From Methanosaeta sp. PtaU1.Bin060 (lineage in GTDB: Archaea; Halobacteriota; Methanosarcinia; Methanotrichales; Methanotrichaceae): a stretch of 61,450 nt of DNA. This document shows positions 34,792 to 43,522 of the stretch, piece after piece. The stretch spans positions 1 to 61,450 of the forward strand of contig MVRK01000023.1 of assembly GCA_002067365.1 (NCBI GenBank), read 5' to 3'. Positions within the stretch are counted from its first letter, which is position 1, and every line of letters begins with the position of its first letter. Position numbers and translations under genes: made by a program. The notes under the pieces are model-generated. The model was not told where the DNA came from. It saw only the letters and a program-made list of their open reading frames with translations, and searched no databases.

Positions 34792-35232
34792 TCACACCCG
34801 CCGATAAAGCTTCAGGACGAGGGCCTCTGCGCTCAACACATCATCGCCCGTCGGCTCGACGACGACTGGCGAGCCCTTGTAGAGCGGCGAGCCTGTGGAG
34901 AAGGTCTCAGGGTCCACAACGACATTGGACCAGACGGCTCTGGGCATGAAGACCTGACCCTGTGGGACGGATCTATCCGGGCGGGCATAGACGGCCACGC
35001 TGTGCTTTTTGTCCCTGCTGATGACCTTCACCTTCCCTGGCGATCCCAGGTCACAGTGATCCTGCGGATTCATCTTGCAGACAGCGCATTCCTCGGTGTA
35101 CTCATCGGTTAGCTTGCGGCCTCCTTTGGCCAGCCTCCCCTCGTCGATGGTGCTTCCCGTATTGAGCAGAAACTCCGCCATAATCTTCTCTAAGCCTCCT
35201 GTGTGAACAGATAGAGGGAGCGTCGCCTCCAT
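34792..35232 (-). CDS. fwdD: Formylmethanofuran dehydrogenase subunit D
   Basis: The molybdopterin-dinucleotide-binding domain: LLNTGSTIDEGRLAKGG, ECAVCKMNPQDHCDLG, GQVFMPRAVWSNVVVDPETFSTGSPLYKGSPVVVEP. It caps the cofactor bound by FwdB. The ATG at 35232 has GGGAGG 8 bp before it and a 3-bp gap to fwdC. However, homologues usually begin at the MAEFLLNTG start (ATG 35181, 129 residues), so the first 17 residues may not be translated. GGAGGCTTAG occurs before both candidate starts. Confidence 0.93.
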   Translation of the reverse strand: MEATLPLSVHTGGLEKIMAEFLLNTGSTIDEGRLAKGGRKLTDEYTEECAVCKMNPQDHCDLGSPGKVKVISRDKKHSVAVYARPDRSVPQGQVFMPRAVWSNVVVDPETFSTGSPLYKGSPVVVEPTGDDVLSAEALVLKLYRRV

Positions 35233-35235
35233 CGA

Positions 35236-36039
35236 CTAAGCCTCCCTCAAGTAAAGCAATCCCTTGGGATTCTTGCTGACTGCATAGTCTCCTGTGAATT
35301 TGGCGAATCTCCCCTCGATCTGAAGATCTCCGAGCTTTGGATTCTCCTCTGTGCCCGCCTCCACGAAGCTTGGCAGAAACTGCTCGATGGTCCCGAGGAC
35401 CGCCAGAGCGCCTCCAGTCATCTCCGCGCCTGCTCCGCGCCTGGCAGACCCCTTGACAAGGATTGCGCCTCCACCCTGGCGGATTCCACAGAAGTTTTGG
35501 ACGCTGCCCTCCACGACGATGCGCCCGCCTACGAGGCCGCCGCCCAGCTGACTTCGTGCATTCCCGCCGATTGTGATCTGGCCGCCGCTCATCCCCCGCC
35601 AGCTTCCGCGATAGGCGGAGCCGATGTGGTCTCCGGCGTCGCCCAGGATCTGGAGCACACCTCCCTTCATCTCCATGCCTCCCCAGGCGCCAGCATCGCC
35701 GTGGACGACAATGCTTCCCCCGGCCATCTCAGCTCCAAGGTGCATGCCTGCAGATCCAAAGATCTCGATCCTCCCCGCCTTCATTCCCTGGCCAATGCGC
35801 TTGACACGTGTGACATCGCCCTCGATCAAGACAGTCGTCTCCTCGGCGGGGCCGCTCCCTCGCACATCAACATCGAAGAAATCGCCCAGCAAAAGCTTTG
35901 CCGGACCCTGCCACACATGCAGCTTCTCTATCTCCTCTGCCCTCTTCTGGGCAAAGTTGTCGGCCCGGATGACCTCGGCCTCGAGCATAATTCCGATCTT
36001 GTCCTTTGGACGGAGAAGTACCTCAGCCATCATCTTCAC
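35236..36039 (-). CDS. fwdC: Formylmethanofuran dehydrogenase subunit C
   Basis: 267 residues forming the right-handed beta-helix with repeated G-x-x-M/G-x-G-x-I-x-V/I-x-G-[DN]-A units (for example GAEMAGGSIVVHGDAGAWGG, MSGGQITIGGNARSQLGGGLVGGRIVVEGSVQ). This is the GXGXG/glutamate-synthase-like domain that scaffolds the Fwd complex. It overlaps the fwdA stop by 4 bp. Confidence 0.95.
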   Translation of the reverse strand: MKMMAEVLLRPKDKIGIMLEAEVIRADNFAQKRAEEIEKLHVWQGPAKLLLGDFFDVDVRGSGPAEETTVLIEGDVTRVKRIGQGMKAGRIEIFGSAGMHLGAEMAGGSIVVHGDAGAWGGMEMKGGVLQILGDAGDHIGSAYRGSWRGMSGGQITIGGNARSQLGGGLVGGRIVVEGSVQNFCGIRQGGGAILVKGSARRGAGAEMTGGALAVLGTIEQFLPSFVEAGTEENPKLGDLQIEGRFAKFTGDYAVSKNPKGLLYLREA

Positions 36040-37805
36040 CTCCGGACTATGGCCTCCAGGGGCTTGTTTGCCTGGATCGCCACTGGATTCTTCAGATACT
36101 TTTCAGGCACAGGGTAGTTGGCAATGCCGATGGTGTAGTACTTGAACCACTCCTTGACGTCTGCCAGCATCTCCTTCTCCACAGTCTCATCCACAAAGGG
36201 CGCGCTGTAGAATCTGCGGCCATCAGGCACCTGAAGGATCTCTCCTTTATGGGCGATTATCTCTCCGTCTTTTACTGTGTATTCTGCCCTGGAGAAGGCC
36301 GTCTTGATCTTTGCATAATCGTTAACATCCAGCCTTGTCGGGTCAAGATCGTAGACTGCAACATCGCCATCTGCTCCAGCGCCCAGGTGCCCTTTGCGGT
36401 TTGCCATGCCGATGGTCCGAGCCTGGTTGGCCCTGGTCACTATGGCGATCTCAGAGAGGCTCATCTCTCGATCGATGCCGGCCAGGCTGGATCTGGCGCT
36501 TGCCCAGGCATGGCAGCCCTTCATGGTCTCCTCCCTCGCTTTCCTGGACATCAGCCAGGCGATGACATCCGGATACTGCACGAAGAGGCCGCCGTTGGGA
36601 TGGTCTGTGGTCATGATGGTCTTCCAGGGGTCTTTGATCAGCAGAAGCAGCTCCAGGCCCATCGCCCACTGCACGCTGTTGATGGGGCTGCTCTTGAGGT
36701 AGAGCCAGGGGATCACGCCCGAGCCGCACTCCAGCTCCACATCTGTGTTGGACCACTTCTGGCCCGAGAGCATATAGAGGTCGTGGATGGCGGGGCCGTC
36801 GCCTGTCATGGCTGTGCCGGGCCCGAAGGGAACAGCACCGTTGTCGATCACCACATGATCGACCTTGTTCACATAGTCCGCCACGCTCTTCGCCCCTGAG
36901 CAGAAGTCCCGCCAGGAGGTCCCACCGAAGGAGCTGAACTGGGCATGGGCCAGGTAGACAGTCTGCCTGCGCCTTGCGTTCATCTTCGTCTCTGCCCACT
37001 GGACGTCTGTCTTGTTTCGAGGCTCCAGGCCATCCAGTATCTGCAGCGAGTCACAGGTGATCTCCCAGTTTCCAGGATGTCCCAGGTTGTTGGCATGAAG
37101 ATGCAGCGAGTTGGGCAATCCCAGAAGCTCATTCACCTCGCCCAGGCCGCGGATCATCTCACGCGCAGTGATCTCAAAATGAATATTGGGCTCGTCAAGG
37201 CTGTGCACATTCTGGGCCCAGCCCCAGTTCTCAACGCCGGCGGGATTGACGCACTTGATGCCGTAGCCCTTGTGTGTCCTCAGCATCCATGCTGTGTAGG
37301 CGGCTGCCTTCTCCACATCGCCATCCCGCAGGTAGCGCATGATGAACCAGTTGTTGCCCAGCACCATGTAAGCGCCCATGTCGAGAATTGGTGTGGCCCT
37401 CATCTCCTCATGAGTATGCCGCGCCTCCAGTGGCGGCATGGCAGCCTCAAAGACTGTGGTGTAGCCCATGGCAGCATAATCATAGCCCTGCTTGTACACA
37501 GAAGGAACACTGTATCCGCTGCCCGAGTGGGTCAGCGCCGTCTTGGGGCGGACGGACTTGTAATGGTCCTCGGGCCTCATGAGTCGGCCGGCGTTCACCT
37601 TGGCTCCTGCCACATGAGAATGGGAGTCCACGCCGCCGGGCATGACAGTCTTGCCTGTGGCATCTATGACTTTAGCATCCTTCCTGTCAGCACCTGAAAG
37701 ATCGCTTACCACTTTTCCGTTCCTTATGAAGATATCCTTGACGTCGCCGTTGATATCATTCAGGGGGTCAAAGACATAGCCGTTCCTGATAATCAAATTC
37801 GCCAT
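36036..37805 (-). CDS. fwdA: Formylmethanofuran dehydrogenase subunit A (amidohydrolase subunit)
   Basis: 589 residues. It is a metallo-amidohydrolase with zinc ligands in VDSHSHVAGAKVNAGRLMRPEDHY, a candidate carboxylated Lys in GYGIKCVNPAG, HLHANNLGHPGNWE, and the catalytic Asp in TDHPNGG. It condenses formate, delivered from FwdB through a tunnel in the known structure, with methanofuran. The ATG at 37805 is chosen because MANLIIRNGYVFDPLND is the homologous start and it overlaps the fwdF stop (TGATG); an open frame extending upstream is within fwdF and is not coding. Confidence 0.96.
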   Translation of the reverse strand: MANLIIRNGYVFDPLNDINGDVKDIFIRNGKVVSDLSGADRKDAKVIDATGKTVMPGGVDSHSHVAGAKVNAGRLMRPEDHYKSVRPKTALTHSGSGYSVPSVYKQGYDYAAMGYTTVFEAAMPPLEARHTHEEMRATPILDMGAYMVLGNNWFIMRYLRDGDVEKAAAYTAWMLRTHKGYGIKCVNPAGVENWGWAQNVHSLDEPNIHFEITAREMIRGLGEVNELLGLPNSLHLHANNLGHPGNWEITCDSLQILDGLEPRNKTDVQWAETKMNARRRQTVYLAHAQFSSFGGTSWRDFCSGAKSVADYVNKVDHVVIDNGAVPFGPGTAMTGDGPAIHDLYMLSGQKWSNTDVELECGSGVIPWLYLKSSPINSVQWAMGLELLLLIKDPWKTIMTTDHPNGGLFVQYPDVIAWLMSRKAREETMKGCHAWASARSSLAGIDREMSLSEIAIVTRANQARTIGMANRKGHLGAGADGDVAVYDLDPTRLDVNDYAKIKTAFSRAEYTVKDGEIIAHKGEILQVPDGRRFYSAPFVDETVEKEMLADVKEWFKYYTIGIANYPVPEKYLKNPVAIQANKPLEAIVRR

Positions 37806-38830
37806 CAGACCACCTCCCGTCGCATCAACCATATGGCTTGTACAGGGCATATCATGCTGCAGGTGGCGCAGGAGCCGCAGACCTCCTGATCTACGACCCT
37901 CACTGTGCCATTGGCCACCTCCAGAAGCGGTTTTGTCTCCAGCTCGTTGAGATGGCCAGCTGCCAGATATGGGTCGGACAGAGCATTGACGGGACAGGCG
38001 ATGACGCAATTTCCGCAACCAAGGCAGGCTTCTTCATTTGTCTTGAGCCATGATGTCAGAGTGGGCAGGGGTGCGAGAGGAGCAAGCTTCTTCTCGAAGG
38101 CTTTCTTTCCCTTCATCGCCGGGATCACTGCCGTCTTTCTGACCTTGATCGCCCGGACGGGGCAGGCCTGGGCGCATGCGCCGCAGTAGATGCAGGCGTC
38201 CTTCCTGTGAGTGACCTTCTCCACGATCTCGCCTTTTTTCCACTCTCGGTTGAAGAGGGCATTGGCAGGACAGGTCTGCACACATGTCCGGCAGGCCTGG
38301 CAGATTTTATCGTCCCGGAAAAACTCGCCTGCAAAGGGCTTCTCGAAGGTGATGGCCCCCACAGGGCAGATGGCCGCACACCAGCCGCAGTGCACACACC
38401 GGTTTAGGTCGATATGCGTTTGGCCTGCCATCCTGAGGCTCCCGTCCCCGGCAATCTTGCGGCCCTTCACCTCGATGCAGCCCTTCGGACAGACCTCGGC
38501 ACACAGCCCGCAATGAACGCACTTATCGCTCACCTGCGTGGGCTTCATGGCCACGTGAAGGTAGGATTCGTCCTCTTCAGCTTTCCCTGCAGTCCTAATC
38601 TCCAGGGCTCCAGTGGGACAGATGCGAGCGCATAGAGCACACATGGTGCACTCGCCCTTTCGCTTCTCAATGAAGTCCTTGTCTATGAGCCTGCGGGCCA
38701 CAGCGCCAACCGAGCCTATGACCAGCGCTCCTTTCGAGCAGACCTGAACACATGTGCCGCAGCCGATGCACTTCTCGGGCAGATAGACCTGAGTTCGGTC
38801 GTCCTTCGAGTCCAGCACTACCTCTTTCAT
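37805..38830 (-). CDS. fwdF: Polyferredoxin subunit F of formylmethanofuran dehydrogenase
   Basis: 341 residues with eight CxxCxxCxxxC motifs (CIGCGTC, CTMCALC, CVHCGLC, CVHCGWC, CQACRTC, CIYCGAC, CLGCGNC, CGSCATC), so eight [4Fe-4S] clusters, arranged as four ferredoxin-like pairs. It relays low-potential electrons into FwdB. The presence of FwdF indicates the long-wire Fwd form. First gene of fwdFACDB. For an acetoclast, Fwd would serve CO2 reduction or oxidation outside the main acetate route. Confidence 0.95.
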   Translation of the reverse strand: MKEVVLDSKDDRTQVYLPEKCIGCGTCVQVCSKGALVIGSVGAVARRLIDKDFIEKRKGECTMCALCARICPTGALEIRTAGKAEEDESYLHVAMKPTQVSDKCVHCGLCAEVCPKGCIEVKGRKIAGDGSLRMAGQTHIDLNRCVHCGWCAAICPVGAITFEKPFAGEFFRDDKICQACRTCVQTCPANALFNREWKKGEIVEKVTHRKDACIYCGACAQACPVRAIKVRKTAVIPAMKGKKAFEKKLAPLAPLPTLTSWLKTNEEACLGCGNCVIACPVNALSDPYLAAGHLNELETKPLLEVANGTVRVVDQEVCGSCATCSMICPVQAIWLMRREVV

Positions 38831-38930
38831 CTTTTCCCAGCCTGTTGGGCCGGATTATTGGACGGCAAGGGTTAAAGACATTTTGCACGAACGCCGATCT
38901 GAATTGGGTTCATGCGAATGCCGCAGCCAG

Positions 38931-38942
38931 CGATGATCATCG
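38931..38942. promoter_or_regulatory. Perfect 12-bp palindrome upstream of fwdF
   Basis: CGATGATCATCG lies about 100 bp upstream of the fwdF start, in the only gap that can hold the operon's promoter. It could be an operator, but a 12-bp palindrome can also occur by chance. Confidence 0.25.
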
Positions 38943-39090
38943 GGCAGTTGGCAGCCTGGGACTCCTGTTCGAGTCTCCTATGAACAGTTCAGCATCAAGA
39001 GCACAATGATTATGCAGAATTAGTCATAATTTGATCATCTTTTTGATGTTTTGTCTCTCTTCTTCGAGATTGCTGGAGCAGAATATCTCC

Positions 39091-39291
39091 CTAACCATGG
39101 ATAGGTTCTTCCATTGCAGCCTTCGCGTGCCCTGTCTCATTGATCCGAATGCTATCATCGATCTTCTTGAGGATGATCGTCCCATCGCCGAGGTGGTCCA
39201 CAGCCAGCTCATCTCCCTCATTCAGATCCAGCCAGTATCTTATGGTCAGAGGAAGCTGAATTCTGCCATTGGCATCAATCGTGGTAATCAT
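39091..39291 (-). CDS. SpoVT/AbrB-domain DNA-binding protein
   Basis: 66 residues. MITTIDANGRIQLPLTIRYWLDLNEGDELAVDHLGDGTIILKKID is a swapped-hairpin AbrB domain, as in antitoxins and small regulators. No toxin gene is adjacent. The C-terminus ends abruptly (AAMEEPIHG), while a neighbouring frame continues with a plausible amphipathic helix (NLSMVREIF...NIKKMIKL) to 39024, so a frameshift may have shortened the protein. Confidence 0.75.
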   Translation of the reverse strand: MITTIDANGRIQLPLTIRYWLDLNEGDELAVDHLGDGTIILKKIDDSIRINETGHAKAAMEEPIHG

Positions 39292-39542
39292 GAACCACTC
39301 ACCATGGCAGACCCCGTCTACTCGGATTTATTAAAGCCTTCTTTTGAGATGAGATTCACATGAAGCCTACAAGATGAACTGCGACTGCAAAATATGAGAT
39401 AGATCTCCCAGATGGCAGATCTGCCAATACGTGGACCTGGCTGCCAAAGACTGCAGCCTCAGCGCATGTAGTATGGATGTCGCACCGCCATAATTCTGAT
39501 GGCATAGCATGAAACGCGAGGCTTGACCCTGGAGGCGAGATT

Positions 39543-40232
39543 TCAGCAGTCTATGTCATCGCAGCCAGTCCGCGACTTCTCTTCCACTGGGTTCTCGTGG
39601 AACTTTAGCAGCTTCTGCACCTCGAACTTGCCTGTGAATGACTCGTGGACTTTCACGTCCTTGGAGAGGAGCTTGTGCATCCTTGCGTCAGTCTCCCAGG
39701 TTCCATTGAAGGCGTTCTTGGTCTCGATGCCCACAGTATGCACAGGGCTTACTGCCAGGATCTCAGCGATCTTCTTCGGATCAGTCATGTAGGAGGCGGG
39801 GTCGGTGGAGGCGAAGAATGTGCTGCCCTCCCTCTCCATCTCTGTGACTGCGAAGTTCTCAGTCACCTCTGCGCCGATGCCGCCCCAGAAGGATTTGGAG
39901 TGGATGTACTTAGTTCCTATCATCGGGGTCTTGCCAGAGTAGGTCAGCTTTGTCTCCTCCAAGAGGTTGAGCGGCTGAGCTGAGCCGTTGCCCGTTCCTG
40001 ACCTGGCGGCCCTCTGCGCCTCGACTGTGCCCGAATCCATCTCGAGGTCGCCATCGCCTGTCAGGAAGTTGTAGTACTCAAGGGCAAGCCTTCTGTCCTT
40101 CACGGAGACTCCCACCTCAAAGGTGCCCGTCCCCGCCACCTTCAGCCTGTTGCAGAAATCCCCGTCCTGCACCGGCTCTTTGATGGGCGGTGTCCCCGAT
40201 GCCGGTTCAAGAGAGATGAGGATCATGAGCAA
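39543..40232 (-). CDS. Secreted protein of unknown function, start uncertain
   Basis: About 229 residues. A hydrophobic stretch (AIALLLMILISLEPASG) looks like a signal peptide, and basic residues (GRSTKG) lie before it in the same frame, but no ATG, GTG or TTG occurs upstream of the TTG at 40232 before an in-frame TAG. The true start may be that TTG, an unusual codon, or the N-terminus may be damaged. The mature part includes KLTYSGKTPMIGTKYIHSKSFWGG and ends with a two-Cys tail. No family recognised. Confidence 0.65.
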   Translation of the reverse strand: MLMILISLEPASGTPPIKEPVQDGDFCNRLKVAGTGTFEVGVSVKDRRLALEYYNFLTGDGDLEMDSGTVEAQRAARSGTGNGSAQPLNLLEETKLTYSGKTPMIGTKYIHSKSFWGGIGAEVTENFAVTEMEREGSTFFASTDPASYMTDPKKIAEILAVSPVHTVGIETKNAFNGTWETDARMHKLLSKDVKVHESFTGKFEVQKLLKFHENPVEEKSRTGCDDIDC

Positions 40233-40393
40233 CAGGGCTATTGCTGCTCCCTTCGTACTTCTACCCCTCTGGATCTACAGTATCAGTTATGATCTTCTAG
40301 CTAAAAAAGTTATTGCAGCCCGGCGGATATTCGTGACGTATTTATTTAAATAACAGTATTCATAGATATTCATATTTCCTGCCGGGTGGCCCC

Positions 40394-41125
40394 TCAAATC
40401 CTTTTAGCCCTCGGACCCAGATCGACGTTCAGCCCGCCAGGCACTGTGTAGCTCCTCTGGCAGATGCCGTCGCCCCGATCGCTGCAGCCTTTCTCTGGGA
40501 GATCGTAGTCGCCATATCTGTTGTTATCCCAGAGGTTAGGGCCGCTGTCAAAGGCGTTCTGGCTGTTATCATCGAGGCTGTTGTTCGCGATGGTGTTGTT
40601 CATCGCCCTGTCAAGGCGGATGCCGAATCCCAGATTGCCGTCCACTGTATTATTCGCTATGGTGTTGTTCCTGCCGCCCTGGATCAGCAGGCCATTGAAG
40701 TTGTTGCTGATATTGTTTCCATCGATTCTATTGTTGCTCGAAAGGACTTTGATCCCGGCCTCGGAAGCCTTCATGTCCATCAAGCTTCCGGCATTTTTGA
40801 TCCTGAATCCCTCGACGGTTGCTCCATCCGCTTTTATGGTGATGGCGCTTCCGCTGGAGGTGGCGTCAAGAACAGGCCATCCGATGCCCTTGAGATGGAC
40901 GGGCTTGTCAACCTTGAGGTGCTCGTAGTATACTCCTGCATTAACGATTATGGTGTCGGAGGGCTTTGCCTTGAAGATCGCAGCCTGGATGCTGTCTTCT
41001 GTGCCCACCATCAGGGTGGCTGCGTCTGCCACGAAGACCGCCTCAAGAAGGAAGATCGAGAGCATGAGGATGAGCAGGGAGCGCGAGCGCCTCTGGCTCC
41101 TTGAGACCCTTCTTATAGTCTTCAT
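40394..41125 (-). CDS. Secreted NosD-like parallel beta-helix protein
   Basis: 243 residues, signal peptide (SLLILMLSIFLLEAVFVADAA). The mature part starts with the NosD/PbH1 pattern SIQAAIFKAKPSDTIIVNAGVYYEHLKVDKPVHLKGIG and continues with beta-helix coils (NNRIDGNNISNNFNGLLIQG, NNTIANNTVDGN, NNTIANNSLDDN). Archaeal surface proteins often use this fold. Many N-x-T/S sites suggest glycosylation. Related in type, but not in operon, to the secreted gene at 39.5-40.2 kb. Confidence 0.85.
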   Translation of the reverse strand: MKTIRRVSRSQRRSRSLLILMLSIFLLEAVFVADAATLMVGTEDSIQAAIFKAKPSDTIIVNAGVYYEHLKVDKPVHLKGIGWPVLDATSSGSAITIKADGATVEGFRIKNAGSLMDMKASEAGIKVLSSNNRIDGNNISNNFNGLLIQGGRNNTIANNTVDGNLGFGIRLDRAMNNTIANNSLDDNSQNAFDSGPNLWDNNRYGDYDLPEKGCSDRGDGICQRSYTVPGGLNVDLGPRAKRI

Positions 41126-41384
41126 GAAAACACCACTTTCAATTCATCCTCTGGGAGGATGCAATTCGTCTGGCCGAGCAGCAAGATAATAAATTTGTTT
41201 TCTCAGTTCAAATCCTTTGCGCTCCTCTTTCCCCCTGAACTATGTGGTCCATCTCCATCTCCGTGTCAGAGATATAAAGGCGGCAGGAAGAATGGGTTGG
41301 AGCGGACGCATCATCTGAGGCAGTGAGAGCCCCATTAAAAATCAACCGGCAGCTTGATCTTCATAGTACATTTATTGTTCCGGG

Positions 41385-42218
41385 ATGTCAGGGGATATTG
41401 CCGTCGTCCTGGATGTTGCCGGAACCATGCTGAGGATGTACAGGGTTGCCAAGGATCTCGGCAGCGGCCTCCTGCTGAAAAAGGTCGTCACCTCGGAGCT
41501 GATCATGGAGAAGAGCGGCAGAGCCCTCGTTGTTCCCCAGATAAGGCCCGATCTTCTCTGGCGGTGTCCGCCTGATGAACCCCTGAGTTCTCTCTTCAAG
41601 GGCAAAGAGGCTCACATTGGGATCAGCTGCTCCAGCAGCCCCATCTCACGGGAGCAGGTGGCCTCAATACTCCTTCGCTCCAGGGCGAAGGTATCCGATC
41701 TCCAGGAGGTGCAGGTCGCTGTGAGGGCCAGATGCCCTGAAGAATACCAGACCACAGGAATGATAGTGGATGAGGATCTGCATGATGTGACTCATGTTAT
41801 CAGCACGGGCGGCACTCCCTTTCCCGGACTGTGCGGCGTGCTGAGGGAGATCGAGAGCATCGGGGCGGATATATATGTTGCGTCAGGAGACAGCATGCGC
41901 AGCCTCGTGAACCTGAAGGGTTACGGCATCGATCTGGGCAGAGTTTACCCTGTTGCAAGCCCTAAACGCAAACAAGAGATCGTGATGGAGCTTAAGGAGA
42001 GATACGGCAGTGTCGTCATGGTGGGCGACGGTCTGAACGATCTATACGCCCTGAGGGCGGCTGATTTGGGCGTGCTGAGCGTGCAGCAGGACAGCCAGCC
42101 CGCATTGAATCTCGTCCTTGCGGCGGACGAGATCATGGGGGACATCAAGGAGCTGCCAGGGATTCTAAAGAGAAGGATAATCCCCCAGCGTCGAGGCCCG
42201 ATCGATCTTGATGGGTGA
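41385..42218 (+). CDS. HAD-superfamily hydrolase (soluble P-type-ATPase-like)
   Basis: 277 residues. HAD motifs: VVLDVAGTMLRMY (nucleophile Asp), VASGDSMRSL, SPKRKQEIVMEL (Lys) and VVMVGDGLNDLYALRAADLGV (Asp pair). The large insert between motifs I and II (~20-150) is unlike the usual caps. The sequence resembles COG4087 and is mostly found in methanogens; the substrate is unknown. Single gene with a short AT-rich leader. Confidence 0.82.
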   Translation: MSGDIAVVLDVAGTMLRMYRVAKDLGSGLLLKKVVTSELIMEKSGRALVVPQIRPDLLWRCPPDEPLSSLFKGKEAHIGISCSSSPISREQVASILLRSRAKVSDLQEVQVAVRARCPEEYQTTGMIVDEDLHDVTHVISTGGTPFPGLCGVLREIESIGADIYVASGDSMRSLVNLKGYGIDLGRVYPVASPKRKQEIVMELKERYGSVVMVGDGLNDLYALRAADLGVLSVQQDSQPALNLVLAADEIMGDIKELPGILKRRIIPQRRGPIDLDG

Positions 42219-42571
42219 TATGTAAAGGATCACTTCCTGTATCCTCTTCGCTCATAAGTCTCAATGGATCGGCGATAAGAGCATCATCAAACCCTCAAAT
42301 CACCCGTCAAACAGATGCCATTTTCAATCTTATGCGTCCCGCATAACGAATGGCCTCCAGTTGAGATTGGGTGAGATGATCGCCGAAGGCAGATCCTTGG
42401 ATGGATTAATTCCGGATTATTTTGGAGACAAGGGATAGAGTCGAATGCAGAACGTCTTTTTCTATAATTCTAAGAAAAGTATTTATACTAAGATTGTTCA
42501 CCTCCCTTTAGCATCTTTTAGAATACTTCGAGATAAAAAAGACTGGAAGATATTAGGAGAGTAGCCCACAG
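42219..42571. other. Intergenic region with the promoter of the coiled-coil regulator
   Basis: No gene seen. AGTATTTATACT (42478-42489) is a palindrome containing a TATA-like element about 90 bp before the next ATG, and TTAGGAGAG precedes that ATG by about 11 bp. Confidence 0.45.
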
Positions 42572-43123
42572 ATGTTCGAAGAGCTTTTAGAGCTATACAA
42601 AGCAAAGGCTGAAGAGATAGAAAAGGAGAGAACAGAAGCCCAGGCAATGGTCACGCTGGTCACAGCTGTCGATAAGATGGCCAATGAACTCAGCTCCAAG
42701 CAGAGCAGCGTCGAGGTTCTGGGAAGGCTGGTGGATCAGGTGGATCGCCTCTCGAAAGAGGTGGCCGACCTGAAGAGCCAGCTTCGTACCAGGCACGGCC
42801 GTTCTGCAGTAGTCGTAGAGCAGACAGGCAGTGAGGGCAAAGCCTTGGACCACCACGCCAGATCCCTCATCGATATACTAGCCGAGAGGCCTGGCAGGTA
42901 CACCACGAGCGAGCTGGTAGACATGCTCGGGCTCAACAAGACGACTGTCATAAGCGTGATGAAGCGCGCATTGGACCTTGACCCGAGGCATGTTAAAATG
43001 ACCCAGGGCAAGAGGCGCAAGCTCTACCTGGCCTACGTCCCTGACGAGGAGAAGCCCGCTGAGTCGGAAGCGGGTTCCGGCGAAACTGATCCAGTGAAGA
43101 TGGAACTAATGGCCATGACCTGA
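42572..43123 (+). CDS. Coiled-coil plus winged-helix DNA-binding protein
   Basis: 183 residues. Residues ~1-75 are a charged coiled coil (LYKAKAEEIEKERTEAQAM, VDQVDRLSKEVADLKSQL). Residues ~95-155 are a helix-turn-helix (LIDILAERPGRYTTSELVDMLGLNKTTVISVMKRALDLDP), and the tail is acidic. The architecture suggests a dimeric regulator. Target unknown. Confidence 0.8.
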   Translation: MFEELLELYKAKAEEIEKERTEAQAMVTLVTAVDKMANELSSKQSSVEVLGRLVDQVDRLSKEVADLKSQLRTRHGRSAVVVEQTGSEGKALDHHARSLIDILAERPGRYTTSELVDMLGLNKTTVISVMKRALDLDPRHVKMTQGKRRKLYLAYVPDEEKPAESEAGSGETDPVKMELMAMT

Positions 43124-43522
43124 AATCCAATCGGGAAAGATATCCGATTGCGAAAGGCCCCTATATTGTGGCCTCATCCGGGTTGTTGAAGCTGATTCAA
43201 GGATCCATCGGCGGATAAATTGGCCGCCCGATCCAGTCCCCTTTCCTGCAGTTGTCTAATCCGCTCTGGGATTGAAGGGCCGATTTGAAGCGCGAAGAGG
43301 GCACGAAAGGCCATACAGCCATAAGGTCACCTTCAATTTGATCGTTTATGGGGTCGCATGCCATCGATCATATATTGATCGTTAATGCTCCTATAGTGTT
43401 GGTGAGGCAGAGCGCCCTGCCCGTAGCGGGAAGCTTCGGAGATCAGCCGCATCAGTCGTGACTGCAAAGTCGCAAAGTTCAAGATCCTTATATGCATCAG
43501 TTATGCAAAGATTATACAAAGA
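43124..43522. promoter_or_regulatory. Upstream region of trmO with palindrome and TATA element
   Basis: CGATCA-TATAT-TGATCG (43365-43381) is a perfect inverted repeat, with a third half-site TTGATCG at 43338-43344. TATA-like CTTATATG is at 43487-43494, about 30 bp before the trmO ATG, which implies a near-leaderless mRNA. The rest holds no gene that I can support; a minus-strand open frame over 43391-43948 is a shadow of trmO. Confidence 0.45.

Noticed and set aside
36036-38018. fwdA extended to 660 residues
   Set aside because: The first 71 codons lie inside fwdF in another frame. The homologous start MANLIIRNG at 37805 overlaps the fwdF stop, as is usual in this operon.
41195-41225. tRNA-like T-arm GTTCAAATCC
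   Set aside because: No acceptor, D or anticodon stems can be drawn around it.
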